In this document: in pieces, positions 46,101-53,367 of the stretch
Layout of the letters: each line of letters opens with the position of its first letter
How positions within the stretch are numbered: position 1 is the first letter of the stretch
From: Coprococcus sp.
GTDB taxonomy: Bacteria > Bacillota > Clostridia > Lachnospirales > Lachnospiraceae
Direction: 5' to 3'
NCBI GenBank assembly: GCA_016297495.1
Contig: JAEDGN010000001.1
Coordinates: 1 to 64,000 of the forward strand
DNA length: 64,000 nt
Position numbers and translations under genes: made by a program
The notes under the pieces: model-generated
What the model was told of the DNA's origin: nothing
The model's input: only the letters and a program-made list of their open reading frames with translations
Database searches by the model: none

Positions 46101-46438
46101 TATTTGAAGAACTGTATCCGGGCAGGTACCTGCTTACAGAGGTATCAACTGTATCCGGTCATTCATTACTTGCTGATTCTGTGGAGATCACTGTTCCTAT
46201 GACGCTTACAGAGCAGGAGGCAACCGATCGGGGGATCGACAGGACCCAATGTATTTACAATGAGTTTGAAGACGTATATTATATTTATGATTTTACATAC
46301 GAGATAACAAACGGTGCGTCCCTTATTCTTCCGACGACAGGTGGTTCTGAAAACGTCCGGACAATGTTTCCGATGGTTCTTGCATTTATCATATTTGGTG
46401 GTGTCGGGTACTATTTTATGAAACGGAAAAAAGAATAG
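43178..46438 (+). CDS. Large SpaA-domain adhesin/tip pilin, LPTTG-anchored
   Basis: A 1086-residue secreted protein. A signal peptide is followed by a domain resembling Gram-positive thioester adhesin domains (Cys292 in ALCVYHSKTHP; the TQxA place reads T361-S-L-A364). Two tandem blocks of about 250 residues (about 423-670 and 679-925) each hold paired Cna-B-like modules ending in E-box-like ITVQETKPAEGYTL and ITVQETQPAPGYTL. A last SpaA module precedes LPTTG (1051-1055), a helix and KRKK. The TTG start follows AAAGGAGAGG. It is the likely tip adhesin of the pilus. Confidence 0.88.
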   Translation: MKLKKIIISFLACLMVIASLSQLSLASENGTAGETSCKVINDFIYPDNYLVVSEKETAADIRKKLPGQVSVCLTDGTQTDISVEWSTQDDYDTTDYDNYIFDMVLPDGYRMWDTLNFGDMPYIEVRIDESVTEDIYDNISNRYRVWSEDNYGYGIRINGRKEVLLTEGEKVSVFIDEYGEYPYTDVYAVNKKEEYADVEYSNSSDTYSFVMSSSNTVVRLHMDMSDNAAVYTVSTQAAVRASTTADTHGEPSSQTLTFWDDSMYRKNVGLTVGYFELNGTTGSKNTGTKALCVYHSKTHPDIGDTLTITGVYDSSTTGTVAAAVRKILYYGYGGPAEVDISNSGYSRDDDGSWSKELWRRTSLALSYILNNDDNAAGWGQMFYEDYIKDKAVPPGSFAVFVLSPGNSKNQPLAYGKMVVEKGALKLTKVSSEPSVTDGNTCYSLSGAEYTVYRTNKNGALSDKAAVLTTNVQGISNIAELTPGTYYVKETKAASGYELDDTIYTVNVTAGSTTTKPVQLSVKDMPENVPSAIKITKIVNGEQTEECPPLEGTQFTIMYYNGYYTKNNLPSTPIKTWVFETKKSSDGSYLIFFTEDYLVKALSDELYKINGNPVLPLGTITVQETKPAEGYTLKGYLRDKDGNIISTDSEIYLSQITEENGAVVLKGGNEYTAEDMPEPGFLKLHKSSALTVITDENGCYSLAGAEYTVYKSNNDGTLSNPVTVLTTDENGDTETVELYPDTYYIQETEPAEGYNVDDTIYTVEITYENTVDQPVFLSVSDVPGYDSLGIEITKLIDGEETEQCLPLVGAQFTVKYYDGYYSQSNLPENAARTWVLQTVEDNGSYIASFSEKCKVSGDDFYYVEDIPVIPLGTITVQETQPAPGYTLNGYMMDKEGHKVSVDSEIYLTQITKEGETVSLNGGNAYSAYDTPVYGKIKIVKYDSDGNTPLAGVTFVLKEPDGTVAAEGTTDSTGTVIFEELYPGRYLLTEVSTVSGHSLLADSVEITVPMTLTEQEATDRGIDRTQCIYNEFEDVYYIYDFTYEITNGASLILPTTGGSENVRTMFPMVLAFIIFGGVGYYFMKRKKE

Positions 46439-46497
46439 TAAATGGATGCACAATATGATAGAATCTATTTATATTGTGTAGGAATGGCGGGATAAGA

Positions 46498-47115
46498 ATG
46501 ACAGAATATAACAGGTACAGGAGTTCAGGCAGGTGGCAGATGTCGCCTGTTAATACAATTATCATTGGTATCAATATAGTGGTATTTTTGTGGCTGCGCT
46601 TTATCGGAGATACAACAAATGCTCTGTTTATGTATGAACATGGAGCTGCCTTCTGGCCGGATATTTTTTATAATCATGAATATTACCGGCTTCTGACCTG
46701 TGCATTTATTCATTTTGGTTTTAGCCATTTGTTTAATAATATGCTTGTACTGGCATACATAGGTGATAATCTGGAACGGGCACTGGGAACCGTTAAATAT
46801 ACCATATTATATCTGGCAGCTGCTATCGGTTCCAGTCTTATATCCGCGGGATGGAATATGATGCATGATGATCTGATCATATCCGGCGGTGCATCAGGAG
46901 CAGTCTTTGGTGTTGTCGGCGCTCTGCTTATTATCGTCATCAGGAACAGGGGCCGTCTGGAAGATCTGAGTTCCAGACAGCTTGCTCTTTTTGCAGTTTT
47001 TTCGATTTATCATGGTGTTACCAGTGCCGGCATTGATAATGCTGCGCATATAGGCGGGTTTTTGATAGGTGCTGTTCTGGCAGCCGTATTATACAGACGA
47101 AGAAGGCAGGGGTAA
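46498..47115 (+). CDS. Rhomboid-family intramembrane serine protease
   Basis: A 205-residue membrane protease with six hydrophobic segments. It carries the conserved HFGFSHLFNNM segment, the catalytic Ser in GASGAVFG and the catalytic His in AHIGGF. Rhomboids cut single-span proteins inside the membrane; the substrate here is unknown. The ATG at 46498 follows GGCGGGA. Its 3' end overlaps the convergent kinase gene by 27 bases. Confidence 0.92.
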   Translation: MTEYNRYRSSGRWQMSPVNTIIIGINIVVFLWLRFIGDTTNALFMYEHGAAFWPDIFYNHEYYRLLTCAFIHFGFSHLFNNMLVLAYIGDNLERALGTVKYTILYLAAAIGSSLISAGWNMMHDDLIISGGASGAVFGVVGALLIIVIRNRGRLEDLSSRQLALFAVFSIYHGVTSAGIDNAAHIGGFLIGAVLAAVLYRRRRQG

Positions 47116-47745
47116 GGAGATCCGGAATGTAGTGCCAATATCTGGTACAGAAAAAAATTCCAGATGGCCATGGTGGGCATAGACAGTGGATTTGACCATG
47201 GGGAGACCAAGTCCTGTACCTCCTTTTTTGTAGGATGTGAAAGGCTCAAAGATATGTGCCTGCTGCTCGGGTGTCATGCCGATACCGTTATCTTTGACTG
47301 TAATCACAAGATGGGTTTCTGTAATCTCTGCCCGCAGGCATACCATCTGCCCTTTGACTGTGGCTTCCGCGGCATTCTTCAGAAGATTAAGCAGAGCCTG
47401 TCGGATCAGGCGGGCATCAGCGCGGATAACGGGAAGAGCAGCTGGCAGCTGGAGCTGCAGGCCGATCCCCTTTGACTGAAAGAGAGGAAGACTGGATTCA
47501 TGGAGTTCTTCAAGCAGAGACTTCATATCACATGGCAGCAGCTGAAGATGCATACCGTTCTTGTCATAGTTTAGAACGGCATAAACGGCATTGATATCCT
47601 CCTGAAGCTGGGCATAGAGTTCATCGTTTTTCAAAAAAGGATATTTGGCGGCCAGCAGCTGAAGACGGCTGGACAGCAGGGTAAGATTATTGCGGATTTC
47701 ATGACGGAGTCCGGCATGGTCATCGTGTGGTTCTGATATTCTCAT
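47089..47745 (-). CDS. Orphan cytoplasmic sensor histidine kinase
   Basis: A 218-residue kinase core with no sensor or membrane segment. It has a His box HEIRNNLTLL near the N-terminus, an N box LLNLLKNAAEA, DNGIGM and GGTGLGLPMVKS. It resembles the catalytic half of NtrB- or KinA-type kinases. No response regulator gene is adjacent. The start at 47745 has AGGAG ten bases upstream. An upstream in-frame ATG at 47853 would add residues without family character. Confidence 0.85.
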   Translation of the reverse strand: MRISEPHDDHAGLRHEIRNNLTLLSSRLQLLAAKYPFLKNDELYAQLQEDINAVYAVLNYDKNGMHLQLLPCDMKSLLEELHESSLPLFQSKGIGLQLQLPAALPVIRADARLIRQALLNLLKNAAEATVKGQMVCLRAEITETHLVITVKDNGIGMTPEQQAHIFEPFTSYKKGGTGLGLPMVKSTVYAHHGHLEFFSVPDIGTTFRISLPLPSSSV

Positions 47746-47843
47746 TGGGGGAGATCTCCTTTTCGTTATAGATTCTGGTGCCGTACACCTATAAATAAAA
47801 AGGAGCGGACCTTGTTTTTCGTGACAGAAAATATGAAAAATGG

Positions 47844-47872
47844 CTGATAACATTTAAAAAGAGTGGTAAAAT
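47844..47872 (+). promoter_or_regulatory. Possible promoter of the HIT gene
   Basis: CTGATA (47844-47849), a 17-bp spacer and TAAAAT (47867-47872), 36 bases before the ATG. The -35 box matches consensus at four of six positions only. Confidence 0.4.
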
Positions 47873-47907
47873 GTATTTTAAGATAATTACATTGGAGGTA
47901 GAAAACC

Positions 47908-48324
47908 ATGACAGATACAAATTGCATTTTCTGCAGGATTGCAGGCGGAGATATTCCATCATCGACAGTTTATGAGGATGAGCAGTTCCGTGTGATTCTC
48001 GATTTATCACCGGCTGCGAAGGGACATGCTCTGATACTGACAAAACAGCATTATGCCAATATTTTTGAAATTGATGAAGAAGTACTGCGTGATCTGATCG
48101 TACTGGCCAAAAAGGTTGCAGGAGCCATGAAGGAGACACTGCATTGTGAAGGGGTTAATATTGTGCAGAACAACGGAGAAAGAGCGGGACAGACGGTGTT
48201 CCATTTTCATCTGCACGTGATTCCGAGATATGCTGATGATGGACAGCAGATTGGCTGGAAACCGGGGACATCCGATCCGGATGAGCAGGCGGAGCTGGCG
48301 AAGAAAATCGGAGGTGCCCTGTAA
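47908..48324 (+). CDS. HIT-family nucleotide hydrolase
   Basis: A 138-residue histidine-triad protein of the Hint/HIT branch, with the metal-like N-terminal CIFCRIAGGDIPSS and the triad HFHLHVIP. Such enzymes hydrolyse adenylated small molecules such as AMP-lysine. TTGGAGG precedes the ATG. It is monocistronic, closed by a terminator shared with the convergent murG. Confidence 0.94.
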   Translation: MTDTNCIFCRIAGGDIPSSTVYEDEQFRVILDLSPAAKGHALILTKQHYANIFEIDEEVLRDLIVLAKKVAGAMKETLHCEGVNIVQNNGERAGQTVFHFHLHVIPRYADDGQQIGWKPGTSDPDEQAELAKKIGGAL

Positions 48325-48334
48325 TATATTCAAT

Positions 48335-48389
48335 AAAAAGCACGAAAGAGAAGGAGAATAGGCATTCCCCTGCTCGTTCGTGCTTTTTT
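48335..48389. terminator. Bidirectional terminator between HIT gene and murG
   Basis: AAAAAGCACGAA (48335-48346) pairs perfectly with TTCGTGCTTTTT (48377-48388). The A and T runs on either side make it work for transcripts from both directions. Confidence 0.88.
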
Positions 48390-48400
48390 AAAATACTCTT

Positions 48401-49465
48401 TTATTTAGACAGTTCTTCAATAAGGCCTACAATAATGTCGATTGCCTGATTCTGATTGCTGGCGGCCATGGCCTTTTCATAGGAGGCTCTGTTTTCATAG
48501 ACCTCATGAATGATGGCCAGAAGCTTTTCGTTGGTGATATCTTCTTCAGGAAGGAGATAGCTGAATCCCTGTTTTTTGAATGATTCAGCATTCAGGATCT
48601 GATCACCCCGGCTGGAACCCGCAGGGAGCGGAATCAGAATATTCGGTTTGCGCAGGGCCAGAAGTTCGCAGATGGCGTTGGCGCCGGCTCTTGAGATCAC
48701 CACATCAGCGGCGGCCATGAGATCACGCAGTTCGTCTTTGATAAATTCATACTGCACATAACCCGGAATGCCGTTTAATGAAGCGTCGGTTTTACCTTTG
48801 CCGCACAGATGAATGACCTGATATCCCTTCAAAAGTTCAGGGAGAATGGCGCGGATAGCGTTGTTGACCGCAACGGCTCCAAGGCTGCCGCCAACGATAA
48901 GAAGAACAGGTTTTTTATCATTAAAGCCGCAGAAATCAAGCCCTTTGGCTGTACTTCCCTCAAAAAGTTCCTTTCGGATAGGTGATCCGGAGAGGACTGC
49001 CTTATCCTCCGGCAGATACTGCATAGTCTCCGGGAAATTGCAGCAGACCTTTTTGGCACATGGAATGCAGATCTTATTGGCAAGCCCCGGTGTCATATCG
49101 GATTCATGGATAATGACAGGAATCTTAAGAGCACTGGCGGCCCGGACAACGGGAACAGCCACAAAGCCTCCCTTGGAGAAAATAACATCAGGTTTTAGCT
49201 TCTTCAGATGAGACTTGGCTTCAAAATAACCTTTGATGACTCTGAAAGGATCCGTAAAATTCTTCAGATCAAAGTATCTGCGGAATTTACCGGTGGCAAT
49301 GCCATAATAAGGTGTGCCGGTTTCGGTAATCATATCCTTTTCCATGCCCTCATAAGAACCGATATAGGAAATGGTGTAGCCGCGTTTCTTCAGTTCAGGC
49401 ATCAAAGCAATGTTCGGGGTAACGTGACCGGCTGTACCGCCGCCTGTTAAAACAACTTTTTTCAT
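48401..49465 (-). CDS. murG: UDP-GlcNAc:lipid I GlcNAc transferase
   Basis: Converts lipid I to lipid II on the inner face of the membrane, the last cytoplasmic step of peptidoglycan precursor synthesis. The 354-residue protein starts MKKVVLTGGGTAGHVTPN (donor/acceptor loop 1), has LLIVGGSLGA, and SRAGANAICELLALRKPNILIPLP by position about 258-281, the UDP-GlcNAc site. Length is normal. AAAGGAG precedes the ATG. It is not in a dcw cluster here; it follows the TSCPD gene on the same strand. Confidence 0.95.
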   Translation of the reverse strand: MKKVVLTGGGTAGHVTPNIALMPELKKRGYTISYIGSYEGMEKDMITETGTPYYGIATGKFRRYFDLKNFTDPFRVIKGYFEAKSHLKKLKPDVIFSKGGFVAVPVVRAASALKIPVIIHESDMTPGLANKICIPCAKKVCCNFPETMQYLPEDKAVLSGSPIRKELFEGSTAKGLDFCGFNDKKPVLLIVGGSLGAVAVNNAIRAILPELLKGYQVIHLCGKGKTDASLNGIPGYVQYEFIKDELRDLMAAADVVISRAGANAICELLALRKPNILIPLPAGSSRGDQILNAESFKKQGFSYLLPEEDITNEKLLAIIHEVYENRASYEKAMAASNQNQAIDIIVGLIEELSK

Positions 49466-49490
49466 AATTCACGGCTCCTTTTCACAGTAA

Positions 49491-49736
49491 TTAGTGGTTG
49501 GCCCTGTAGGCCTTTAAAGCTTTGGCAAGCTGATCAGGACATGATGTGCCTCTGTTGCCGCAGTTGATACCTTCCAGTGTTCGAATGACTTCATCAACAC
49601 TTCGGCCCACAACAAGTCGTGCAACACCCTGGGTATTTCCCATACAGCCGCCAACGAATTCACAGCTGGTGACAATACCGTTTTCAACTTCAAAATCGAT
49701 TTCACGGGAACAGGTTCTACTTGTAGCATATTTCAT
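49491..49736 (-). CDS. TSCPD-domain protein (TIGR03905 type)
   Basis: An 81-residue protein with the family motifs TCSREIDFEV, GGCMGNTQGV and the terminal CGNRGTSCPDQLA. Related TSCPD domains occur as C-terminal parts of B12-dependent ribonucleotide reductases and bind metal through their Cys residues; free-standing copies have no proven function. GTGAGG precedes the ATG. murG follows 25 bases downstream. Confidence 0.88.
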   Translation of the reverse strand: MKYATSRTCSREIDFEVENGIVTSCEFVGGCMGNTQGVARLVVGRSVDEVIRTLEGINCGNRGTSCPDQLAKALKAYRANH

Positions 49737-49787
49737 AATAAACAGACCTCACTTTTTATATTATATTTTTGATTGGTTTCTTAATGC

Positions 49788-49815
49788 ATTATAGCAGACT
49801 TTCTGCTAATTTCAA
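49788..49815 (-). promoter_or_regulatory. Minus-strand promoter of the TSCPD-murG unit
   Basis: Read on the minus strand: TTGAAA (49815-49810), a 16-bp spacer and a perfect TATAAT (49793-49788), about 50 bases before the start codon. Confidence 0.65.
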
Positions 49816-49829
49816 ATATTTCTTTTGCC

Positions 49830-49857
49830 TTGACTTCCCGGGATTTCACAGTAAAAT
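49830..49857 (+). promoter_or_regulatory. Promoter of mtnN
   Basis: TTGACT (49830-49835), a 16-bp spacer and TAAAAT (49852-49857), 37 bases before the ATG. Confidence 0.65.
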
Positions 49858-49894
49858 AGTGAGTGAATAGTTTTTATTGACTGGAGGATATAAA

Positions 49895-50587
49895 ATGATT
49901 GGTATAATTGGTGCTATGGATCAGGAGGTTCATATTCTGAAGGCGGAGATGGATGTGGAGAAAATCGAAAGAAAGGCTTCCATGGAATTTTTTGTCGGCA
50001 AATTGCAGGGACGGGATGTTGTCATTGTTAAATGTGGTGTTGGTAAGGTAAATGCAGCTGTGTGTACACAGATCATGGCAGACTGCTATCAGGTGGAGGC
50101 TGTGATCAATACTGGTGTAGCCGGAAGCCTTCGGGCTGAGATCAATATTGGCGATATTGTTGTCTCGACCGATGCACTGCAGCATGATATGGATGCCAGA
50201 GGCTTTGGTTATGAGCCTGGAGAGATACCGCTGATGGGTAAAAAGACTTTTGAGGCGGATAAGAGACTGCGTCGGCTGATTGTGGAGACATGCAGGAAAG
50301 TGAATCCGGAGATCGGAGTTTTTGAAGGCCGTGTGGTCAGCGGCGATCAGTTTATTTCAGATGGCGCTGTTAAGGAGAGGCTGGTGTCCATGTTCGATCC
50401 TTACTGTACAGAGATGGAAGGGGCGGCCATTGCTCAGGCAGCATGGCTGAATCATATTCCATTTGTTATTATCAGAGCTATTTCAGACAAAGCAGACGGC
50501 AGCGCTCAGATGGATTATGCAGAATTCGAGGCAAAAGCTATTCAGCATACTGTCAGGCTGCTGGAGGCGGTTGTTCCGGCTCTGTAA
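49895..50587 (+). CDS. mtnN: 5'-methylthioadenosine/S-adenosylhomocysteine nucleosidase
   Basis: Splits methylthioadenosine and S-adenosylhomocysteine to adenine and the thio-ribose product, clearing by-products of SAM use. The 230 residues show MIGIIGAMDQEV with the early catalytic Glu, the GVAGSL segment, the EMEGAAIAQ ribose-binding Glu and the catalytic Asp in RAISDKADG. GGAGG lies 7 nt before the ATG at 49895, which fixes the start. Length is typical. Confidence 0.96.
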   Translation: MIGIIGAMDQEVHILKAEMDVEKIERKASMEFFVGKLQGRDVVIVKCGVGKVNAAVCTQIMADCYQVEAVINTGVAGSLRAEINIGDIVVSTDALQHDMDARGFGYEPGEIPLMGKKTFEADKRLRRLIVETCRKVNPEIGVFEGRVVSGDQFISDGAVKERLVSMFDPYCTEMEGAAIAQAAWLNHIPFVIIRAISDKADGSAQMDYAEFEAKAIQHTVRLLEAVVPAL

Positions 50588-50742
50588 TAAGGCATATATT
50601 TTAGATTAAAAATACAAAAAGAAAGAATCTGATGACAAAATAACAGAATCTTGAAACGATATAAGATACAGCGTGTCGATTTATCGAGCTGGATTTAAAG
50701 TGGCAAAGCAGTTGATATTGATTATAATTAAGTGCAGACGAC

Positions 50743-50783
50743 GGGATGCCGCAGGAAACGCGGAGGCAGATGATGCGGCACCC
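50743..50783 (+). promoter_or_regulatory. Leader hairpin before the 50815 gene
   Basis: GGGATGCCGCA (50743-50753) pairs with TGCGGCACCC (50774-50783) with one bulged A. No T run follows, so it is a leader structure and not a terminator. A TATAAT box lies just upstream at 50723-50728, with a poor -35. Confidence 0.4.
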
Positions 50784-50814
50784 TGCGCAAATTAAGCGAA
50801 AGGGGCACTTATTT

Positions 50815-51588
50815 ATGAAAAACTGGATTGCGCAGCAGGGATGGGGTTTGTACCTGATGATCGGGATGGCGCTTGTCGGTGTCATTGGAAGTATTTTATG
50901 TCGTGTATTTTACGGGAGGCTGGCCAGAGAAGCTCAGCTTTGCGGCACATCGGATTATCCTATGCTTCATTACATCCGCCAGAAGTATACAAGTTATTAT
51001 AAACTGGGGATGCACCCGTCCAATGCCGGAGCCATTGTCAGAAGGTATCTGGCGTTACATAGGGTGGGGCCGCTTACTTTGAATGCATGGAGGCATGTAC
51101 GGGTTCTGATGACAGCAGGTATTCTGATGGATGGACTCATCGTCAGTGTTTACCGTTATCAGCAGACATATGAGGCCGGGCCGTCCATTGTCTATGCAGG
51201 GACAAGTCTGATTCTGGCGCTGGGTCTCTGGATAACAGGGCTTGTACTTGGTGTGGAGAATCAATATCGTATTATTGTGAATGCGGTCTGTGATTATTTA
51301 GACAATTATCTGAAAAGTAAACTGGATGGCGAATACGGATATGGACATCAAGTGGAAGTACCGGATAACTATGAAAAAGCATTGCGGGAGGCGGCAGCAA
51401 CACGGACAGGAAATGCGTCCAGAACAGCAGCGGGAAGAAGCGATTATGGCAGGACGGTTGGCAATGGACCGGATTATGGACGGCGGCCGGGCAGTCGTGA
51501 CCGAAATTTTGCTTCAGGTATGGACAAAGCCTCAGACGCTGTAGATGCGAAAATCGTTGAGGATGTCCTGAAGGAATTCCTGTCCTGA
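50815..51588 (+). CDS. Membrane protein of unknown function
   Basis: A 257-residue protein I do not recognise. It has three clear hydrophobic segments (about 9-31, about 95-112 and about 122-145); the rest is cytoplasmic-looking and polar, and residues 190-235 are rich in Arg, Gly and Asp. The first helix is followed by a Tyr/Lys-rich amphipathic stretch. The start at 50815 has AAAGGGG 9 nt upstream; an in-frame ATG at 50746 lies inside a hairpin. It is followed by a promoter and structured leader for the next gene. Confidence 0.7.
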   Translation: MKNWIAQQGWGLYLMIGMALVGVIGSILCRVFYGRLAREAQLCGTSDYPMLHYIRQKYTSYYKLGMHPSNAGAIVRRYLALHRVGPLTLNAWRHVRVLMTAGILMDGLIVSVYRYQQTYEAGPSIVYAGTSLILALGLWITGLVLGVENQYRIIVNAVCDYLDNYLKSKLDGEYGYGHQVEVPDNYEKALREAAATRTGNASRTAAGRSDYGRTVGNGPDYGRRPGSRDRNFASGMDKASDAVDAKIVEDVLKEFLS

Positions 51589-51605
51589 AAAATTCTGTTA
51601 TCTAG

Positions 51606-51634
51606 TTGATAAATGGCGTTTGATTTGGTATGAT
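51606..51634 (+). promoter_or_regulatory. Promoter of the dihydropyrimidinase leader
   Basis: TTGATA (51606-51611), a 17-bp spacer and TATGAT (51629-51634). The start codon lies nearly 290 bases downstream, so the transcript would have a long 5' leader. Confidence 0.65.
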
Positions 51635-51640
51635 AAAGTA

Positions 51641-51928
51641 AATTTAGAAAATATCTGCGGATAAAATTGGAGGAATACAGAGTCTCTGTTTCCTCATATC
51701 CCGGTGTGTCATAAAGGCCTGCAACCATTAGTCTGCAAGTATGGTGTGAATAAGGCCTTTTGATACTTAAACCAATATAATCTGAAAAAGGGCGCAGGGG
51801 ATGTTTCTCTGGGCCTTTTTATGCGCATCTCATTTGTCCGGCACAGCCGGATCATACCTGCCGGTGGAAGTGTAACAGTTTTATACCGGCGGTTGGGAAG
51901 CAAGGGGGAAACAGGAGGTTTTTACTTT
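51641..51928 (+). promoter_or_regulatory. Structured 5' leader, candidate cis-regulatory RNA
   Basis: This 340-base gene-free stretch (51589-51928) holds three hairpins in a row: 51670-51695 (11-bp stem, one bulge), 51713-51761 (AAAGGCC/GGCCTTT around an ACCAT/ATGGT inner stem, ending in Ts) and 51785-51820 (AAAAAGG/CCTTTTT). The last two look like terminators. I could not match the region to purine, THF, ZTP, cobalamin or other riboswitch consensus sequences that I know. Confidence 0.45.
51713..51761 (+). terminator. Terminator-like hairpin in the leader
   Basis: AAAGGCC (51713-51719) pairs with GGCCTTT (51754-51760), with an inner ACCAT/ATGGT stem. It lies between a promoter and the gene it would serve. 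Confidence 0.55.
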
Positions 51929-53320
51929 ATGAAAAAACTGATACAAAATGGAAAAATTGTATTGGAGAATGAAGTGATTCAGGGGGATCTGCTTATTGAC
52001 GGGGAGATCATTGCAGCGATCGGGCAGCATATAGATCCGGAGGGATGTCAGATTATTGATGCATCAGGCATGATCGTGCTTCCGGGAGGTATTGATGTGC
52101 ATACGCATTTTAATATCGATGTAGGTGTGCGTTCAGTGGATGATTTCAGTACCGGCACCATTGCGGCGGTGTTCGGAGGAACAACAGCAATTGTTGACCA
52201 TATGGGATTTGGACCGAAGGGCTGTAACCTTCATCATCAGTTCGGTGTTTATAAGGGGTATACCAATGGCAAATGTGTTGCTGATTATGGTCTGCACGGT
52301 GTATTCCAGGAAATTAATGAGGATATATTGAAGGAGACAGAGGTCATGCTGGCTGACGGCATTTCCAGCTTTAAGATGTATCTGACCTATGACTATAAGC
52401 TGGATGACGCAGATGCGCTGAAGGTACTGGAGAAGCTGAAGACGATCGGAGCACTTACGACGGTACATTGTGAGAATGACGCTGTCATTCATTATCTGAG
52501 GGAGAAACTGGTCTCTGAGGGCAAAACAGAAGCGAAGTACCACCCTGTGTCAAGGCCGCCGTACTGTGAGGCGGAAGCCGTTGATCGAATGATTGCTCTG
52601 TCCAAGGCCGCCGGCCAGGCACCGCTTTATATTGTGCATGTATCCACCGGAGAGGGTGCGGCGCTGATCAGACAGGCAAGGTCAGAGGGAGCTGTAGTCT
52701 TTGGAGAGACCTGTCCACAGTATCTTGTGCTGGATGACAGCCGTTACGAAGACCCGAAGGAGGGACTGAAATATATTCTGAGTCCGCCGATACGTTCCAG
52801 AGAGCATCAGGAGTCTATATGGAAGGGACTGAAGGATGGCTCTCTGCAGGTCGTTGCCACAGATCACTGCAGTTTTGATTATCACGGGGATAAGCAAAAT
52901 GGAAAGGATGATTTTACAAAATGTCCGAATGGGGCTCCGGGAGTGGAGACCCGTATGCCGATTGTATTCTCTGAAGGCGTTTCCAAGGGAAGACTGACAT
53001 TGAATGAATTCGCTGCTGTAACCAGTACGAATCCTGCAAAGCTTTTTGGCATGTATCCGAAGAAGGGGGTTTTGTCTGTAGGAAGTGATGCAGATATCGT
53101 GCTCATGGATCCGGATATGGATGTAACGATTACAAAGAGCATCCTGCATGAAAATGTGGATTATACGCCATATGAAGGTCTGTCGGTGAAGGGATGGCCG
53201 GTGATGACCATCATCAGAGGTCAGACAGTTGTGGAAAATGAACGGCTTCAGGTGCCGCTGGGATTTGGACGGTTTATTCGCAGAAAACCTGTAGATTACC
53301 GTGAATTGCTGTCAATATAA
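51929..53320 (+). CDS. hydA: Dihydropyrimidinase / D-hydantoinase
   Basis: A cyclic amidohydrolase that opens dihydropyrimidine or hydantoin rings. The 463 residues show the metal motif DVHTHFN, the carboxylated Lys in SSFKMYLTY, TVHCEN, IVHVSTGEG, and ATDHCSFDYHGDK with the catalytic Asp, then GAPGVETRMP. AGGAGG lies 10 nt before the ATG at 51929; an upstream in-frame ATG at 51821 would add an unrelated leader. No other pyrimidine catabolic gene is next to it, so the natural substrate is open. Confidence 0.9.
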   Translation: MKKLIQNGKIVLENEVIQGDLLIDGEIIAAIGQHIDPEGCQIIDASGMIVLPGGIDVHTHFNIDVGVRSVDDFSTGTIAAVFGGTTAIVDHMGFGPKGCNLHHQFGVYKGYTNGKCVADYGLHGVFQEINEDILKETEVMLADGISSFKMYLTYDYKLDDADALKVLEKLKTIGALTTVHCENDAVIHYLREKLVSEGKTEAKYHPVSRPPYCEAEAVDRMIALSKAAGQAPLYIVHVSTGEGAALIRQARSEGAVVFGETCPQYLVLDDSRYEDPKEGLKYILSPPIRSREHQESIWKGLKDGSLQVVATDHCSFDYHGDKQNGKDDFTKCPNGAPGVETRMPIVFSEGVSKGRLTLNEFAAVTSTNPAKLFGMYPKKGVLSVGSDADIVLMDPDMDVTITKSILHENVDYTPYEGLSVKGWPVMTIIRGQTVVENERLQVPLGFGRFIRRKPVDYRELLSI

Positions 53321-53367
53321 AATTATTAATCAGCCAATATATCAGAAATATTAATGGAGAAAACAGA

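Noticed and set aside
51641..51928. Purine (guanine/adenine) riboswitch before the dihydropyrimidinase
   Set aside because: The conserved core elements of the class are absent; only generic hairpins and terminators can be supported.
51821..51928. Longer dihydropyrimidinase starting at ATG 51821
   Set aside because: The ATG lies directly behind a terminator-like hairpin without a ribosome site; ATG 51929 has AGGAGG and begins at the expected family N-terminus.
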